Below are positions 23,638-35,350 of a stretch of 64,000 nucleotides of DNA, piece by piece. Position 1 is the stretch's first letter; each line of letters starts with the position of its first letter. Made by a program: the position numbers and the translations under genes. Source of the DNA: Cryptomeria japonica (taxonomy: Eukaryota > Streptophyta > Pinopsida > Cupressales > Cupressaceae); contig NC_081410.1 of assembly GCF_030272615.1 (NCBI RefSeq), positions 193,215,619 through 193,279,618 on the forward strand. The letters run 5' to 3'. The notes below the pieces were generated by a model that made no database searches, was not told the origin of the DNA, and saw only the letters and a program-made list of their open reading frames with translations.

Positions 23638-23649
23638 TGGTATCAGAGC
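23638..23649 (+). other. Primer binding site of Copia-2
   Basis: TGGTATCAGAGC adjoins the LTR and matches the initiator methionine tRNA 3' end complement used by many plant copia elements. Confidence 0.93.
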
Positions 23650-23729
23650 TATAGTAAAATCAAACTTGCGGCTTTTCAATTTTGTGTTAAATTCAAGTCA
23701 AGAATATATCCAACATCACATTTCTCCAA

Positions 23730-26700
23730 ATGGCCAACACTATCAGATTCGAAGATAGACTCGGAGGAGGCGATGATTTCTCAGCATGGAAGTTTAGAAT
23801 CAAGATGATTCTAAGAGAAAATAAAGTTGAATCATTTGTAAAAGTTGAAACTACAGAACCTAAGACTGAACTTGACAAAGCGACATGGATAGAGGGAAAT
23901 GAAAAAGCCATCAAAATCATAGTTGATGGGGTGAGGAATAATATTATGCCCATCATAAGGAAACATGAAACGGCCTACAACATGTTCAAAGCACTTGAAG
24001 ATGCATTCGAGATATCCAATGCAAGTAGAACCTTGGCTTTAAAGAGAGAAATAAATCATATAGCTATGATCAAAGGGGAGTCAGTCAATGCCTAATTCAT
24101 GTGGATATCAACCCTAAGGGATGAGCTAGCAACCCTTGGATATGAGATCCAAAGCAAAGAATTAACACCCATTGCTCTAGATGGCTTGCCTAGTATATGG
24201 GAAACATTCGTCCAAGGCATCAGTGCAAGGGCTAAATATCCAAAGTTTGAAAGGCTAAGGGCAAACTGTCTCCAAGAAGAATCAAGGTTAAATAAGAAAG
24301 GGATCAAACAAAAGAATATAGATGAAGATCTCCAAGTCCTAAATACAAACTCCAATAAGAAAAGCAAGAAGAAACAATTTAGGAAGAGGAAAGGTCGTCA
24401 AGGCAAGAATACCTCCCAGAAGGATCTCTCTCATATTCAATGTTACAGGTGTGACAAATTCGGGCACTATGTTGCTAAATGTCCGGAAAGAGCTAAACAA
24501 CAAGCCACATTTGCCAGAACTGGAAGTATGTACTCTACTCGACACTTACAAACCAAGCATCAAACAAGGTTAACTCATGGGTGATCAACAGTGGCTCATC
24601 CAGACACATTACAAGGTTTAGAGAAGTTCTAGACTCCATGGTAGAGGAGAATGATGAGGAAGTGACTATCAAAGATGACTCTACACATCCAATCAGAGAA
24701 ATTGGAACATTGCACCATCAAAATGAAGTCAGGTGTATCATTGCAGCTTAAAGGAGTACTATATGTACCAGGCATCAAGAGAAACATAGTCTCCATCTCA
24801 ACACTAGAGGATAATGGGTACAAAGTGACCTTCACGGACAACAGAGTGTTGGCTTGGCCAAGGAATTCATCCATTAAGAAAGCTAAAACCATTGGTCAAA
24901 GACAAGGCTACTTATATGAGCTGTGCACAGAGCCCAACCTAGCCTTAATCAATGAAGTTGCAGATGCTAATGAAGTTTGGCATAGAAGACTAGGTCACCT
25001 AAATTTTAGAGCTTTATCATCAATGGTAAACCTTGTCACAAGTCTACCCAAGTTATAGCAGTATCATTCAGGGGCATGCAAGGGATGTGCCCTAGGTAAA
25101 AATACTAAGGGTTCTTTTCAAAATAGTACTAGGAAAACAAGTAATGTTTTAGAATTAGTCCACTCTGATGTATGTGAACCTATGTCTGTATCCTCTCTAG
25201 GGGAATTCTTGTATTATGTAATATTTGTTGATGACTACTCTAGGAAAACTTGGATCTACTTTCTGAAATGTAAAGAATCAGAAGAGATCCTTAATAGGTT
25301 TAAAGAATTTAAATCACTAACAGAAAACTCCTTTGGAAATAAAGTTAAAACCTTAAGAATTGACAATGGGGGGGAATACACCTCAGATTTGTTTAAAGAT
25401 TTTTGAAAAAATGCTGGGATTAAGAGAGAGCTTACTATACCTTATAATCCTCAACAAAATGAGGTAACTGAGAGGAAAAATAGGACAATTGTAGAAACTA
25501 CCAAAGCTATGATCCTATATCAGAACCTCAATACCAATCTTTGGGCAGAAGCAACCAGCATTGCCATGTATATACAAAATAGATGTCCTCACTCTCATCT
25601 TGAAGATAAATCTCCTGAGGAAGCTTTTACTAAAGTAAAGCTAGATATTAGCCATCTTAGGATATTTGGGTGCCCTGTTGATTTTCATGTACCTAAGGAG
25701 AAAAGATCAAAACTAGAGCCTTCTGGAAAAAGGGGAATACTTGTTGGGTATAGTGAAACCTCCAAGGCTTACAAAATCTATATACCTGGTTAGAGGCATA
25801 TTGAACTTAGTAGGGATGTAATTTTTTAGGAAGACTTGGCCTTCAAAAGAGCCCAAAGTTCCATGGAACCTGAAACCTGAAATCCATGTTCCTGCCCCTA
25901 GCATAGATGAAGATCCTACCCCTGAGCTTCAAACAGAGAATCTTGAGGAAAATGAAGGTGAAATACAAAACCCACCTATAGAAAATCTCAAGAAAAGACC
26001 ACTATGGGCCACCAAAACTGTAGAAGAAGCTCAGAAGTATGCTGCCCCTTCAGGAACCTTCAGAGAAAACAAAAGGCCTAACAAATTTATCAACTATGTT
26101 GCCCTCATGAATGATCTTTCATAAGCTAAACCTACCAATGTATCAGATGCACTTAAACATCAAGTATGGAAGAATGCCATGTTTGAGGAATACCAGTCCA
26201 TTATGAAAAATGATGTTTGGGAGATTGTTCCTAGGCCAGCTGGAAAATCTATTGTCTCCTCGAAATGGCTTTTCAAGATCAAACATGTTGCAAATGGCAG
26301 CATCGAGAAACACAAGGCTAGATTTGTAGCCAGAGGGTTCTCACAAAAGGAAGGAATTGACTATGAAGAAACCTTTGCACCTGTAGCCAGATATACCTCA
26401 GTAAGAGCAGTCTTAGCCATTGCAGCAGCAAAAGGATGGAAAGTACATCAGATGGATGTAAAGACAACATTTCTTAATGGACAGATTGCACAAGAAGTAT
26501 ATCTAGAGCAACCTGAAGGGTTTGAGATTCATGATGTAGAATCTCATGTATGTAAATTCAAGAAAGCTCTTTATTGGCTTAAACAGGCTCCCAGGGCCTG
26601 GTATGAAAGAATTGACACTTATCTCTCAGGGCTAGGCTTCTCAAAGAATGATGGAGATCCAAATCTCTACTATAACCAAGACAAAGGTGATATGCTGATA

Positions 26701-27651
26701 TTGATTTTATATGTTGATGATTTGTTAATCACAGGAAAAGATCACCTCATAGATCAGTGTAAGAAAGACCTTGCTAAAGAATTTGACATGAAGGACTTGG
26801 GACTTCTTCATTACTTCCTAGGTTTGGAAGTATGGCAGAATTCTAATGGCATTATACTAAACCAGGGTAAGTATACCGTGGACATTTTGAAGAGATTTGG
26901 AATGCTAAACTGCAGACCCATGACCTCTCCAATGGAAACAAACCTTCATAAACTTCAGGAAGCAATAGAAGAATCACAACCCTCAGATCCTACTCTATAC
27001 AGGCAAATGATTGGGTCCCTGATGTATCTGGTAAATACGAGACCGAATATCTGTTATGCAGTTAATGCCTTGAGTCAGTTTATGTGTGAACCAAAGGAGA
27101 TACACCTGGTAGTAGTAAAACATATCATGAGATATCTACAAGGTACCCTAAACCTTGGTCTCAAATATGAGAGAGTTGAACTAGATTTACACGGATTCAT
27201 AGATTCAGATTGGTCTGGAAGTGTAACTGATAGGAAAAGCACCTCAGGATGTTGTTTCAGTTTAGGTTCAGCCATGATATCCTGGATGAGCAGAAAATAG
27301 TCATCGGTAGCACAAAGTTCCACTGAGGCCGAATACATTGCAGCCTCCATGGTTGCTCGAGAGGCAGTATGGCTTAGGTTGCTTGTGGGGTTATTCGGTG
27401 AACCAATGAAACCTACAGTTATTCATTGCGACAACCAAAGCTGTATAAAACTATTAGTGAATCCGGTGTTTCATGTCAGATCCAAACATATTGAGATTCC
27501 ATATCATTATGTGCGAGACATGGTAGACAGGAATGTGATCTAGTTGGAATACATTTGTACAGGAGATCAGACAACAGATATTCTTACCAAACCACTTTCC
27601 AGGGTGAAAGTTGAGCACTTCAGAAAAGGTCTTGGTACGATTGAAATTTAA
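23730..27651 (+). pseudogene. Copia-2 gag-pol, defective
   Basis: The domain order is the same as Copia-1 and no large deletion is seen in pol. The longest open stretch, 26179-27300, holds RT (with YVDD near 26710) and most of RNase H (DSDWSGS). Breaks: TAA at 24093-24095 in gag, a deletion of about 30 bases near 24525 after the CCHC knuckle, an ORF end at 25056-25058, TGA at 25404-25406 in integrase, TAG near 25792, a stop at 27298-27300 and another near 27541. The protease region reads INSGSSRH, so the catalytic aspartate of DSGSSRH is also changed. Confidence 0.92.
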
Positions 27652-27962
27652 TTTGCTTTGTATTCATGTAGTTATATTATTAAGATGTTTAATGTGTAAA
27701 CTTCTTTGTCGTGATATGACTTTTATGGGCTCCACCCCCTGTGTACATTTCTAAGAGGTGACGATCTCTCAGATGATGAACACTTGTATGTAGACATTAT
27801 AAGGTGACCATCCTATAATGATCAAACCAGATATCATGTGTGATTCCTGGTATATCATGGATGTGCCATGATTATGTTGTGGTAAAGACATTTGGAAATG
27901 TCACTGCACATACCACAATTTGGATTAAATGAGAATTTAATTACTCTTATGTATTTATCCTT

Positions 27963-28143
27963 AGTATTGCTTACTTTGCAATACTGATATCATGTGCTTA
28001 GGTGATATCTTGTCATCACAAGTTGATGTGATGAACTTTTGTATCACGTGTTTAGGTGATACTTCATGTCACGTGCTTAGGTGATGTGATTTCTTGTATC
28101 ATATGATTGATGATACTTCATGTCACATGTCTAGGTGATATGA
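27963..28143 (+). repeat. Stem-loop array before the Copia-2 polypurine tract
   Basis: The array includes AGTATTGC/GCAATACT (27963 on), GATATCAT/GTGATATC (27986-28009, loop GTGCTTAG), perfect GTATCAC/GTGATAC (28041-28062, loop GTGTTTAG), a CATGTCAC/GTGATGTG stem near 28065, and GTATCAT/ATGATAC near 28096. It has more units than Copia-1. Confidence 0.8.
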
Positions 28144-28250
28144 TCCCTTGGAGAGTGAGATTATAAGACTACATAAGGAATACTGACCATTATGAGAAAT
28201 GTGATGCTAGATATGTTGTCTTTCATTTATCTTCCCTAGCTAAGAGGGAG

Positions 28251-28947
28251 TGTTGATACATGATAGCCTCGGTAAGATAAATGATTGAATGAGAGATAAA
28301 TGAAGTCTCTCATTCAATCATCTATCTCATCGATAGACTATGATAAGACTTCATTTATCATTCCTTTGTCTGATGATTATTATAATTACTCTTCTATATG
28401 TTATTGCATTTTCGGTTTTTCTTATACCAATAATGATGATCGTATGCATGATCATTCAAACTTATGTTGATATTCACATATACGATCTTGCTGTGATCGT
28501 ATTCCTTGATTTGTATATACATAACCTTGCAAACAAATCCCAATTAATATCGGGTTCTTAACCAATGCTTAAATACCGATTAGCATCGGTCATAATTTGT
28601 AATGCACAAACACCGATTAGTATCGGTTGTATTTATTAAATACATTCACACCGATTGGTATCGGTTAAATACGATTATGGTTTTAAAAAGGCACGATCAA
28701 GCAATATCTTGAACGGCCATGTCTAATAGACATGACCGGTCAAGGTATTACTTGATCCCCTTTGCTTGCATGTATATATACCGATTGATGGATGTTGGAG
28801 GATTATCGAAATTTATTAATGCTCTCTCTCCATCTGCAACATACAATATAATAATCAGATTTATTATATAGTGAATTGACAATTACATTAAAAATACAAT
28901 AACATTATATATCTTGCTCATTGAATAGAAAATTGAAAACACTTACA
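28251..28947 (+). repeat. Copia-2 3' LTR
   Basis: It is the same length as the 5' LTR and follows AAGAGGGAG. The U3 hairpin lies at 28695-28757. Confidence 0.93.
28695..28757 (+). repeat. Long hairpin in U3 of Copia-2 3' LTR
   Basis: It is the counterpart of 23385-23447, with four substitutions in the left arm. Confidence 0.85.
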
Positions 28948-31835
28948 TCTTGAGCCAAGTTGTCAAGCTATCTTCCACCTTTCCCAAGTTCTATTTGAAA
29001 GTGTCAGAACCCTGGTTCAATTGTTCCTCAATGTTCTTCAATTTGACCATCATTTGAAAAACCTCCTTCAAGACCTGTGCACATAAATCATGAAGCTGAT
29101 CTACCCAAGATTCCAATGCTTGTACCTTTTGAGCAACTTTCTCAACTCCTTGATTTGATTCTCGTGGACCAGAAGAACTTGAAGGATTGCTCCCTTCACT
29201 AGCGGATTTAGTGATCTTTTCAACAACTGCAACAATTGCCTATCCTCCTCTTCTAGCTTGTCCTTCTTCGCTAGAATCTCATCATATCGTTGTACTAGTG
29301 AAGCTACGGATTGTTGGGCATCACGCTTGACTACTTCATGTGTTTGCTTACCCAACTCTACCCTTGTGATCTTGTAATCAACAACTTGCATCTCCTCATG
29401 TGGCTTGTCTACAAGAGGCTCAACAATTTCAGGCACCTTCATCTTGTTGTTGTCAACTGTTACCCTTGAGATTGTCTTGGCTCTTTTAGCAACCTTGGGC
29501 CTAGATTGCTTAAGCTGCTGATAATCAAAGACATCGGAAGAAATTTCCTACTTCTTTCTCTTGGGAGTGAAATAATTGAGCCATGGAGGTAAAGCCATTA
29601 GCTCTCCTTTAGTAGCAGTTGAAAGTAAAGGAGAAGCAGTTTTTGTTTGAACAACCGTGGTCATCCTGGGGAAAGTATCTGTCTGGATGGCAACCATGGT
29701 TTGCTCGGTAACCAAAGAGCATGAAGATTGTCTCATAAACTCCTCAAAGCCGAAAGTAGAGGTATCAATTTCTGACAAATGAATACATGCATGAATATCC
29801 TCGAAGATTTCCAACATACTCTTTTGTTGATGATCAAGAGGTGGCTCAATTGCTGAAAACGAAATGGCATTCTAAGGGGACTCATCCACTACTACAAGAA
29901 CATCATGAATAATGGAAGAAGCATCCACGTCTGTGTCAGGAGGAGATAAAGGTAGCTCCATGGGGATTGAGGAAGGAACCTCATGAGGTGACTCCAAAGC
30001 TGGCGACTTAGGAGCATCATCTGACTGTTGTTCTTCCTCTAGATCTTCATGATCAATCACAAGAATACGAAGCTGGGATTTTTCCTTCCCACGAACTGTC
30101 TCCTTCTTAGGAGGAAGTACCATCACCCGACTAATGCTCAGCTTGATTCTTGTGCCTGAAGATGATGCACCTTGCTTGTTATCTTTTTGGATTTTAGACT
30201 TACGTCCGAGAGGTCCTGTAGAATCATCTTCTTTTCCAACCTTGATCTTAATGAGTCTAACACCGTTATTTTTGAGCCAAGTGTTAGTGTTAGCTAAGAT
30301 GGGCTGAAATTTGTCAAGAATGGAAGTACCCTCCTTATGTGACCAATAAATTGATGAAAGTGGTGCTTCATCAACTCTCTTTTCAACATACTTTGAATCG
30401 AGTACATTTCCATCATCAATCATTATTTGCGGAATGTCCACCAAGTTCAGATCAACAATTTGCTCAAGGGCGAGCCTACAATAATCCATCTTACGGACTT
30501 CTTTCTCTGTACGAAGATCCACCCAAATATCCTCTATGCGATGCACATGTATGAAGGACTTTTTGATTCTCTCCTTCATATTCTGGTAGTCAAAATCTGC
30601 TCTTGACTTAAACCTTTTGAGTTTTATCTCCCGCATTTCGGTCTCCATGGCTTTGGCTTTGGTGGATGTAATGAGGGAGTATTGGCCAGTCTTCAATGGG
30701 TTAGTTGTAGAAATCCCCATCCCACCTTATGCTTGACAGATTGATGTGCATGAACAGCCATGATCTATCTTCCCAACTCCATAAGAATAATCTTATCAAT
30801 TGGGTATCGAGGAAGCATGTATGGCGGTCCGCTGTAACATCCAACTCTCATGTAAATGAAAATCGGGAATTGAAGGAATAAGTAGCCATATTTATTCACC
30901 CTTTCCCATGCCTCATCTGATACTCTTCTATTCTTTAGTGTCTTGTCAAACTGACACATAAAATAACCAAAGAATGCATCTTGAACCCTCCTGTAATGCA
31001 ATCTGTTGGGCCTCAAGGGCAACTGATCATAGTACTCCCACACAGGTATAAGTGAGCGATCACCCTTGGTAGAAAGACCAGGGAAATGTCTAAGTGATGC
31101 TGCTATATACACAAGATATGAGTTCATATAGAACTTCATAGTGGTAGGAACTGCTGCAAGTTGTTCACACAAAGCATCATTGATTACTTCTCCCCAAGAG
31201 ATGTGATGGGACTGCCTTATGAACATGATAAATGGATACATCCAGGGTTCAAAAATATTAGAATGTTCCAAACCCAACATTCTGCTAAGGAGAGTGATGG
31301 TGTCTCCGATTTCCCACTTGAAATCACAATGATGCAATTTGGCCCATCTTGTGAGAGCTACTCGTGGTTCATGAATCCACCTGTTAATGTGGCACTTGCA
31401 ATCCTTTTCCCTTTTGGTATAGTAATCAATTGCACTACTTTTGGAAATCTCCATGTATAGGGCAGCAGATGGGATTCTGAAAACTTTCTCAATGGTGTCC
31501 GCATCAAGATGGATTATGGCTTCTCCATCATCATTCTTGATGGTTCTTGTCTCCTTGTCAAAATACTGAGCACAAGCAAGAACGAACTCGGGTTCTAGGT
31601 CAGCCACCAAAAAAAAAGAAGCATGGTGAATGTGGCTGTCCAACAATCGTTGCATATTGCTATCCTTTGGATCCTCCACCCTTTTGATGAAATTTGACAT
31701 GTCAACATGCCCTATTTACGTATCCTTGATATGATCCATAGGAGAGGAAACTTGTGAAGAGGAGACCTCATTCGAGTACTTATCAAATTTGTATTTCATC
31801 TTCTTTGGAGCGGAAGATGATGGTAAATCTGACAT
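28948..31835 (-). pseudogene. Family A long ORF, copy 2
   Basis: The start is MSDLPSSSAPKK at 31835-31833, just after the leader-intron acceptor. A TAA near 31708 interrupts early. An open run of 311 residues (31700-30765) has MLGLEHSNIFEPWMYPF, GLSTKGDRSLIPVWEYYD and PPYMLPRYPIDKIILMELGR, and ends at a TAG (30765-30767) shared with copy 1. After one frameshift, 282 residues follow (30720-29872: EDIWVDLRTEKEVRK, then an acidic and proline-rich stretch), then coiled-coil pieces (29817-29548, 29442-29101). It is related to family B end to end. I do not recognise the family; no catalytic motif is visible. Confidence 0.72.
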
Positions 31836-31846
31836 TGAAGAACAAC

Positions 31847-32607
31847 CTAATATGCTATGATGAAGACTTAAAAGTGTCAAAGCAACATCAAGATTAGCTG
31901 CAACTATCATTTGTCTTCTTCAAATGGGAAAAATTCTAACTCTTGCACTTCACAACTTTGTGAGAGGAAGATGGGAAATAAATAGGGATGCTTGGAACTT
32001 GGCTTTTGACCAATTTCAGATCTTGGGGAATGTTTTACAAGTATACAAGTGGAGAAGAACAAATGTGCAATCGGTCTTTTGAAACCCGAATGCAATTATA
32101 CTTGTAAAAAAGAAAATGAAGTAGTGGGTGAAAAATGAGATTTTGACATGTAGGAAATGGTGGGAATGGTATGTACAGATGATAGCAATGAATATGAGTG
32201 AAAATGAAAAGATTTTGGGAAGATCATCTTTATGAAAATGGGAAGAACTTTCAACTTGTAATCAAGTTTTAAAAACCCGATTTTGAAAGGATGAGCATTT
32301 TTCCAACTTTGAAACTTGGAATTTCAACAAAAGATGGTTAAGATTTTTCAACCAAAGGGGTAGATCAATTATTTTCATCTCACTTGCAATCGGGTTTTTA
32401 AATCCCGAATGCAAGCAAAGAGGGAAAATGGGGAAAGACAATGCAATTTGCAAATTGCTTTGCAAACTTGGAACAAAAGGGGAAAATCTCTCACAAAACC
32501 GATTTTAGGCAAGAGCAAAACAAAACTAACATATATACAACTTGATCAAGGAAGCTACAACAAACTAAAACAAGAAAAGAAAGCAAGAACAAGAGAAGAA
32601 AACATAC
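31847..32607 (-). other. Predicted leader intron of family A, copy 2
   Basis: The donor is CAAG/GTATGT and the acceptor is TTAG, as in copy 1. A possible first exon lies between a TATTTAAG element (about 32675) and the donor. Confidence 0.5.
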
Positions 32608-33801
32608 CTTGATCAACAAAAACGATCTCCCAAGAACAAGAAGCAATCCTTGAAAGAAGAGAATGAATCTCTTAAATAGACAAAAGAAGAAGATTCAAAC
32701 CCTAGCCACGTTTTTCAAAAACATCATATGCAGCAAAAACACCTAACAAATGCATGAAGAATCGGTCAAATGAAGCTTCCAATCCCCACGCCTAGGTAAG
32801 AGAAGCCAAAACGACTTAGGAGAAGAAGGATTCGTGGCACTTCCAAGAGGTAAATCGTGGCATTTGAAGAACACGTGTTTGCTATTTTAACACCTTTGAA
32901 TCAGCAAAAATGATTACCAAATGGCACAAAAAGAGTTTCAAAATGCATGAAAACTGCTTAGGATTCAAAATGCCTTCCTCCTCCTAAAATCTCTCCACAA
33001 AAATCGATTAAATCCTTCAACAAATTCGACTTCAATAGCTGGTTGAGTTCTTGGAGAAGGGCAAGAAGTTCAAAATTTGCAAAGAACATATGAAATCGGG
33101 TTTCTAAAACCCATTTGCAAGTTTTGTTCACTTTTCATGCATTAAGGCAAAATTGGGTTTGTGAGAGAAAACTACAAGTTTAAAATACATGTCATAGGGA
33201 AATAAAACCCCCTAAAACAACTCAACAAAAGACTAGTAAAGGGAAAATAAAATTCCTTTAACAAGTCACAAAAATAACTTAAAAATAAAACTTGTAATAG
33301 GGAAATAAAATCCCTATTACAACTTAAAGTGACTCTATAAACCTTGTAATGGAGGAGAAAAACCCCTACCATAACTTAAAATCACTTAAGTGAAACTTTT
33401 TAAATAAATTACAAGTTTTATTTTAACTTTACAATTTAAAGTTCACTTGTAATATGTTCAAAAAGTTCCTACAATGACTAAAAGACAAAAAGCGACAAGG
33501 GGGAAATAAAAAGTAAGTTACAAATTTAAAAATTACATAAAGTGCACTTGTAGTTGACTTAAAATTTCCCTACAACACTAAAACAAGAGAAAAATAAAGC
33601 TTGCAATCCAAGGAAATTTCCCACCTGCAGTCAGGAAGGAAAAACCGGAAATTGAAGGAAAAACACAGCAAATGAACTCAGAATGCGATGAAATTTGAAA
33701 CGTGGATTGAGGATGGATTGAGGATTAAGCCAGTCCAAGCGCGAAGACTTTTTTTTTACCTCGGGAAGTGTGCCTTAGAGTAAAATTTTCATTTTTTAAC
33801 A

Positions 33802-35350
33802 AAAATTTTAAAGGGGTTGTCTATTTTTGTGAATACAAAGATACGGGCAAGAAAATTTATGATGGCATGTACTCAATGATAGAAAAAAAAGTCCATAAGA
33901 GTAGAAGAGTAGAAAGACCCCAAAGATACATATTTCCGAAAGTTGGAAAAACTAATTCTTGATTGTTGGAACAAGATCACTACACCCTTGCATCTCCTTG
34001 CATATGCATTATCTCTTAGATATTACACAAACAAACTTTCTTTGCCTAATAGAATGGTATCATATAGAGACAAAAAAGTTGTTGAAGGGTAGAATAAAGC
34101 ATTTTAAAAAAAAATTCTTAGACCCGAAAGTGGTGGCATGATTTGGTAGCTTCATCATGAGATGAAATCATAGTGTTTGTGCTCTTCAAGACAAGTAAAA
34201 GATGGATCCTCATACATGGTGGTACCTCCTTGGGAAAAGTTTAATATTCCCATAACGTTTGCAATCAAAACTCTATTATAAGTAAGCATTTTGAATTTTT
34301 AAGATTTAACATTCTTAGCATTCTTTCATATTTTTAAGTTGTATTGACTTTCTCTCCAATCCCAACAGGTAGTGAGTTTTTCCATTGAGTGGAATTGAAG
34401 TCCATACTCCTTTATCCTCTCAGTTAAGAACAATTGGTTGGTTGCAAAAAAGGTAGAAGATCTGATCTATGTCCATTCCAACTTGTGTCTCTTATGACAT
34501 AAATTAACTACGACGAAGGGGCAACAGAGAATTGGGATATAGCCTCTAAGTGTGCCAATTTGGATGTATTCTTTAGAGCTTGGCAAAGTTAGTATAGATG
34601 ACAATGAGGCTCCTGCACATGATGTTCTTGTAGCTAGTGGGAGTGGCAGTCTCACACAAACATAGCAACCTTGACTTCAAAGTTCAAATAACAGTTTTTG
34701 CAGCATAAGTTTGACTTCAACTATCATCAACAAATTATGTGTTCAAAGCACTTATTTACAAGCTCTTCAGAAACATTTTTAAGGAATTAAAATAATGATA
34801 AAACATTCCCAAAAGTACTACTTTAAAGTGATCCTATCCCTATTTGGAGAAAAAACTGAAACAAAACAACTTTAAAGAAAACTAATTCTAGAAGAATTAA
34901 TTAAATAGAAACTTTTGGAAGTTTAGTGATATTTAAAAGTTTAATGCAATTTTTACTTGAAAACTTGATTAAATCCTCTAGAATATGGCCAAATTTTTTC
35001 CTAGAGCCTAGTAAGGTAGCTGAATTTCTATGAGCATGAATCTAATGAATGCCTATTAATATCAACTTGATGACTTGAAACATAAACCCTGATCATGATG
35101 AATTCACTCGTAGCCTACCATATTGATATGTCATTCTTTTTTGAATTTAGAACCTCCACCGTCAGAAACATTAAAATCTTTTCAACAATCTTGATGAAAC
35201 CTTTGGTTAGATAATATGTCAGTCTTTTGTACGTTAAGTATTTCTTTAGCAGCCATTTGATTTCTTGAATCTTTTGTGATGGCAACTTGAAGCAATTTTC
35301 GACTTGAAATTGCTGAATTTCCTTGAAATCTTCAAATATGGCACTCAAAA
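33802..35350. other. Unassigned DNA
   Basis: This is older flank between two mobile units. Only short ORFs occur, none with a recognisable domain. Confidence 0.35.

Larger units (their letters stand above)
22941..28947 (+). mobile_element. Copia-2: Ty1-copia LTR retrotransposon
   Basis: The two 697-bp LTRs (22941-23637 and 28251-28947) differ at about 15 positions by eye (about 2%), mostly C/T and G/A changes. The right flank TCTTG at 28948 enters family A copy 2, but the left flank is GGGAG of a copia polypurine tract, so there is no target duplication. The left half of the family A ORF is not found to its left, so the insertion was followed by a rearrangement or deletion. Confidence 0.92.
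28948..33801 (-). mobile_element. Family A element, copy 2 (3' end truncated)
   Basis: The minus-strand start TGTTAAAAAATG is at 33801. The element then has about 1.1 kb of promoter-like DNA with the ACTTGTAA cluster (33170-33620), a TATTTAAG at about 32672-32679, a leader intron (31847-32607), and the long ORF, cut at 28948 by the Copia-2 3' LTR. It carries none of the three insertions that split copy 1, so it served as the reference for them. The last part of the ORF and the distal promoter are missing. Confidence 0.75.

Noticed and set aside
23030-28561. Identical small ORFs at 23030-23233 and 28340-28561
   Set aside because: They lie within the two Copia-2 LTRs and have no counterpart in Copia-1 or Copia-3 LTRs.
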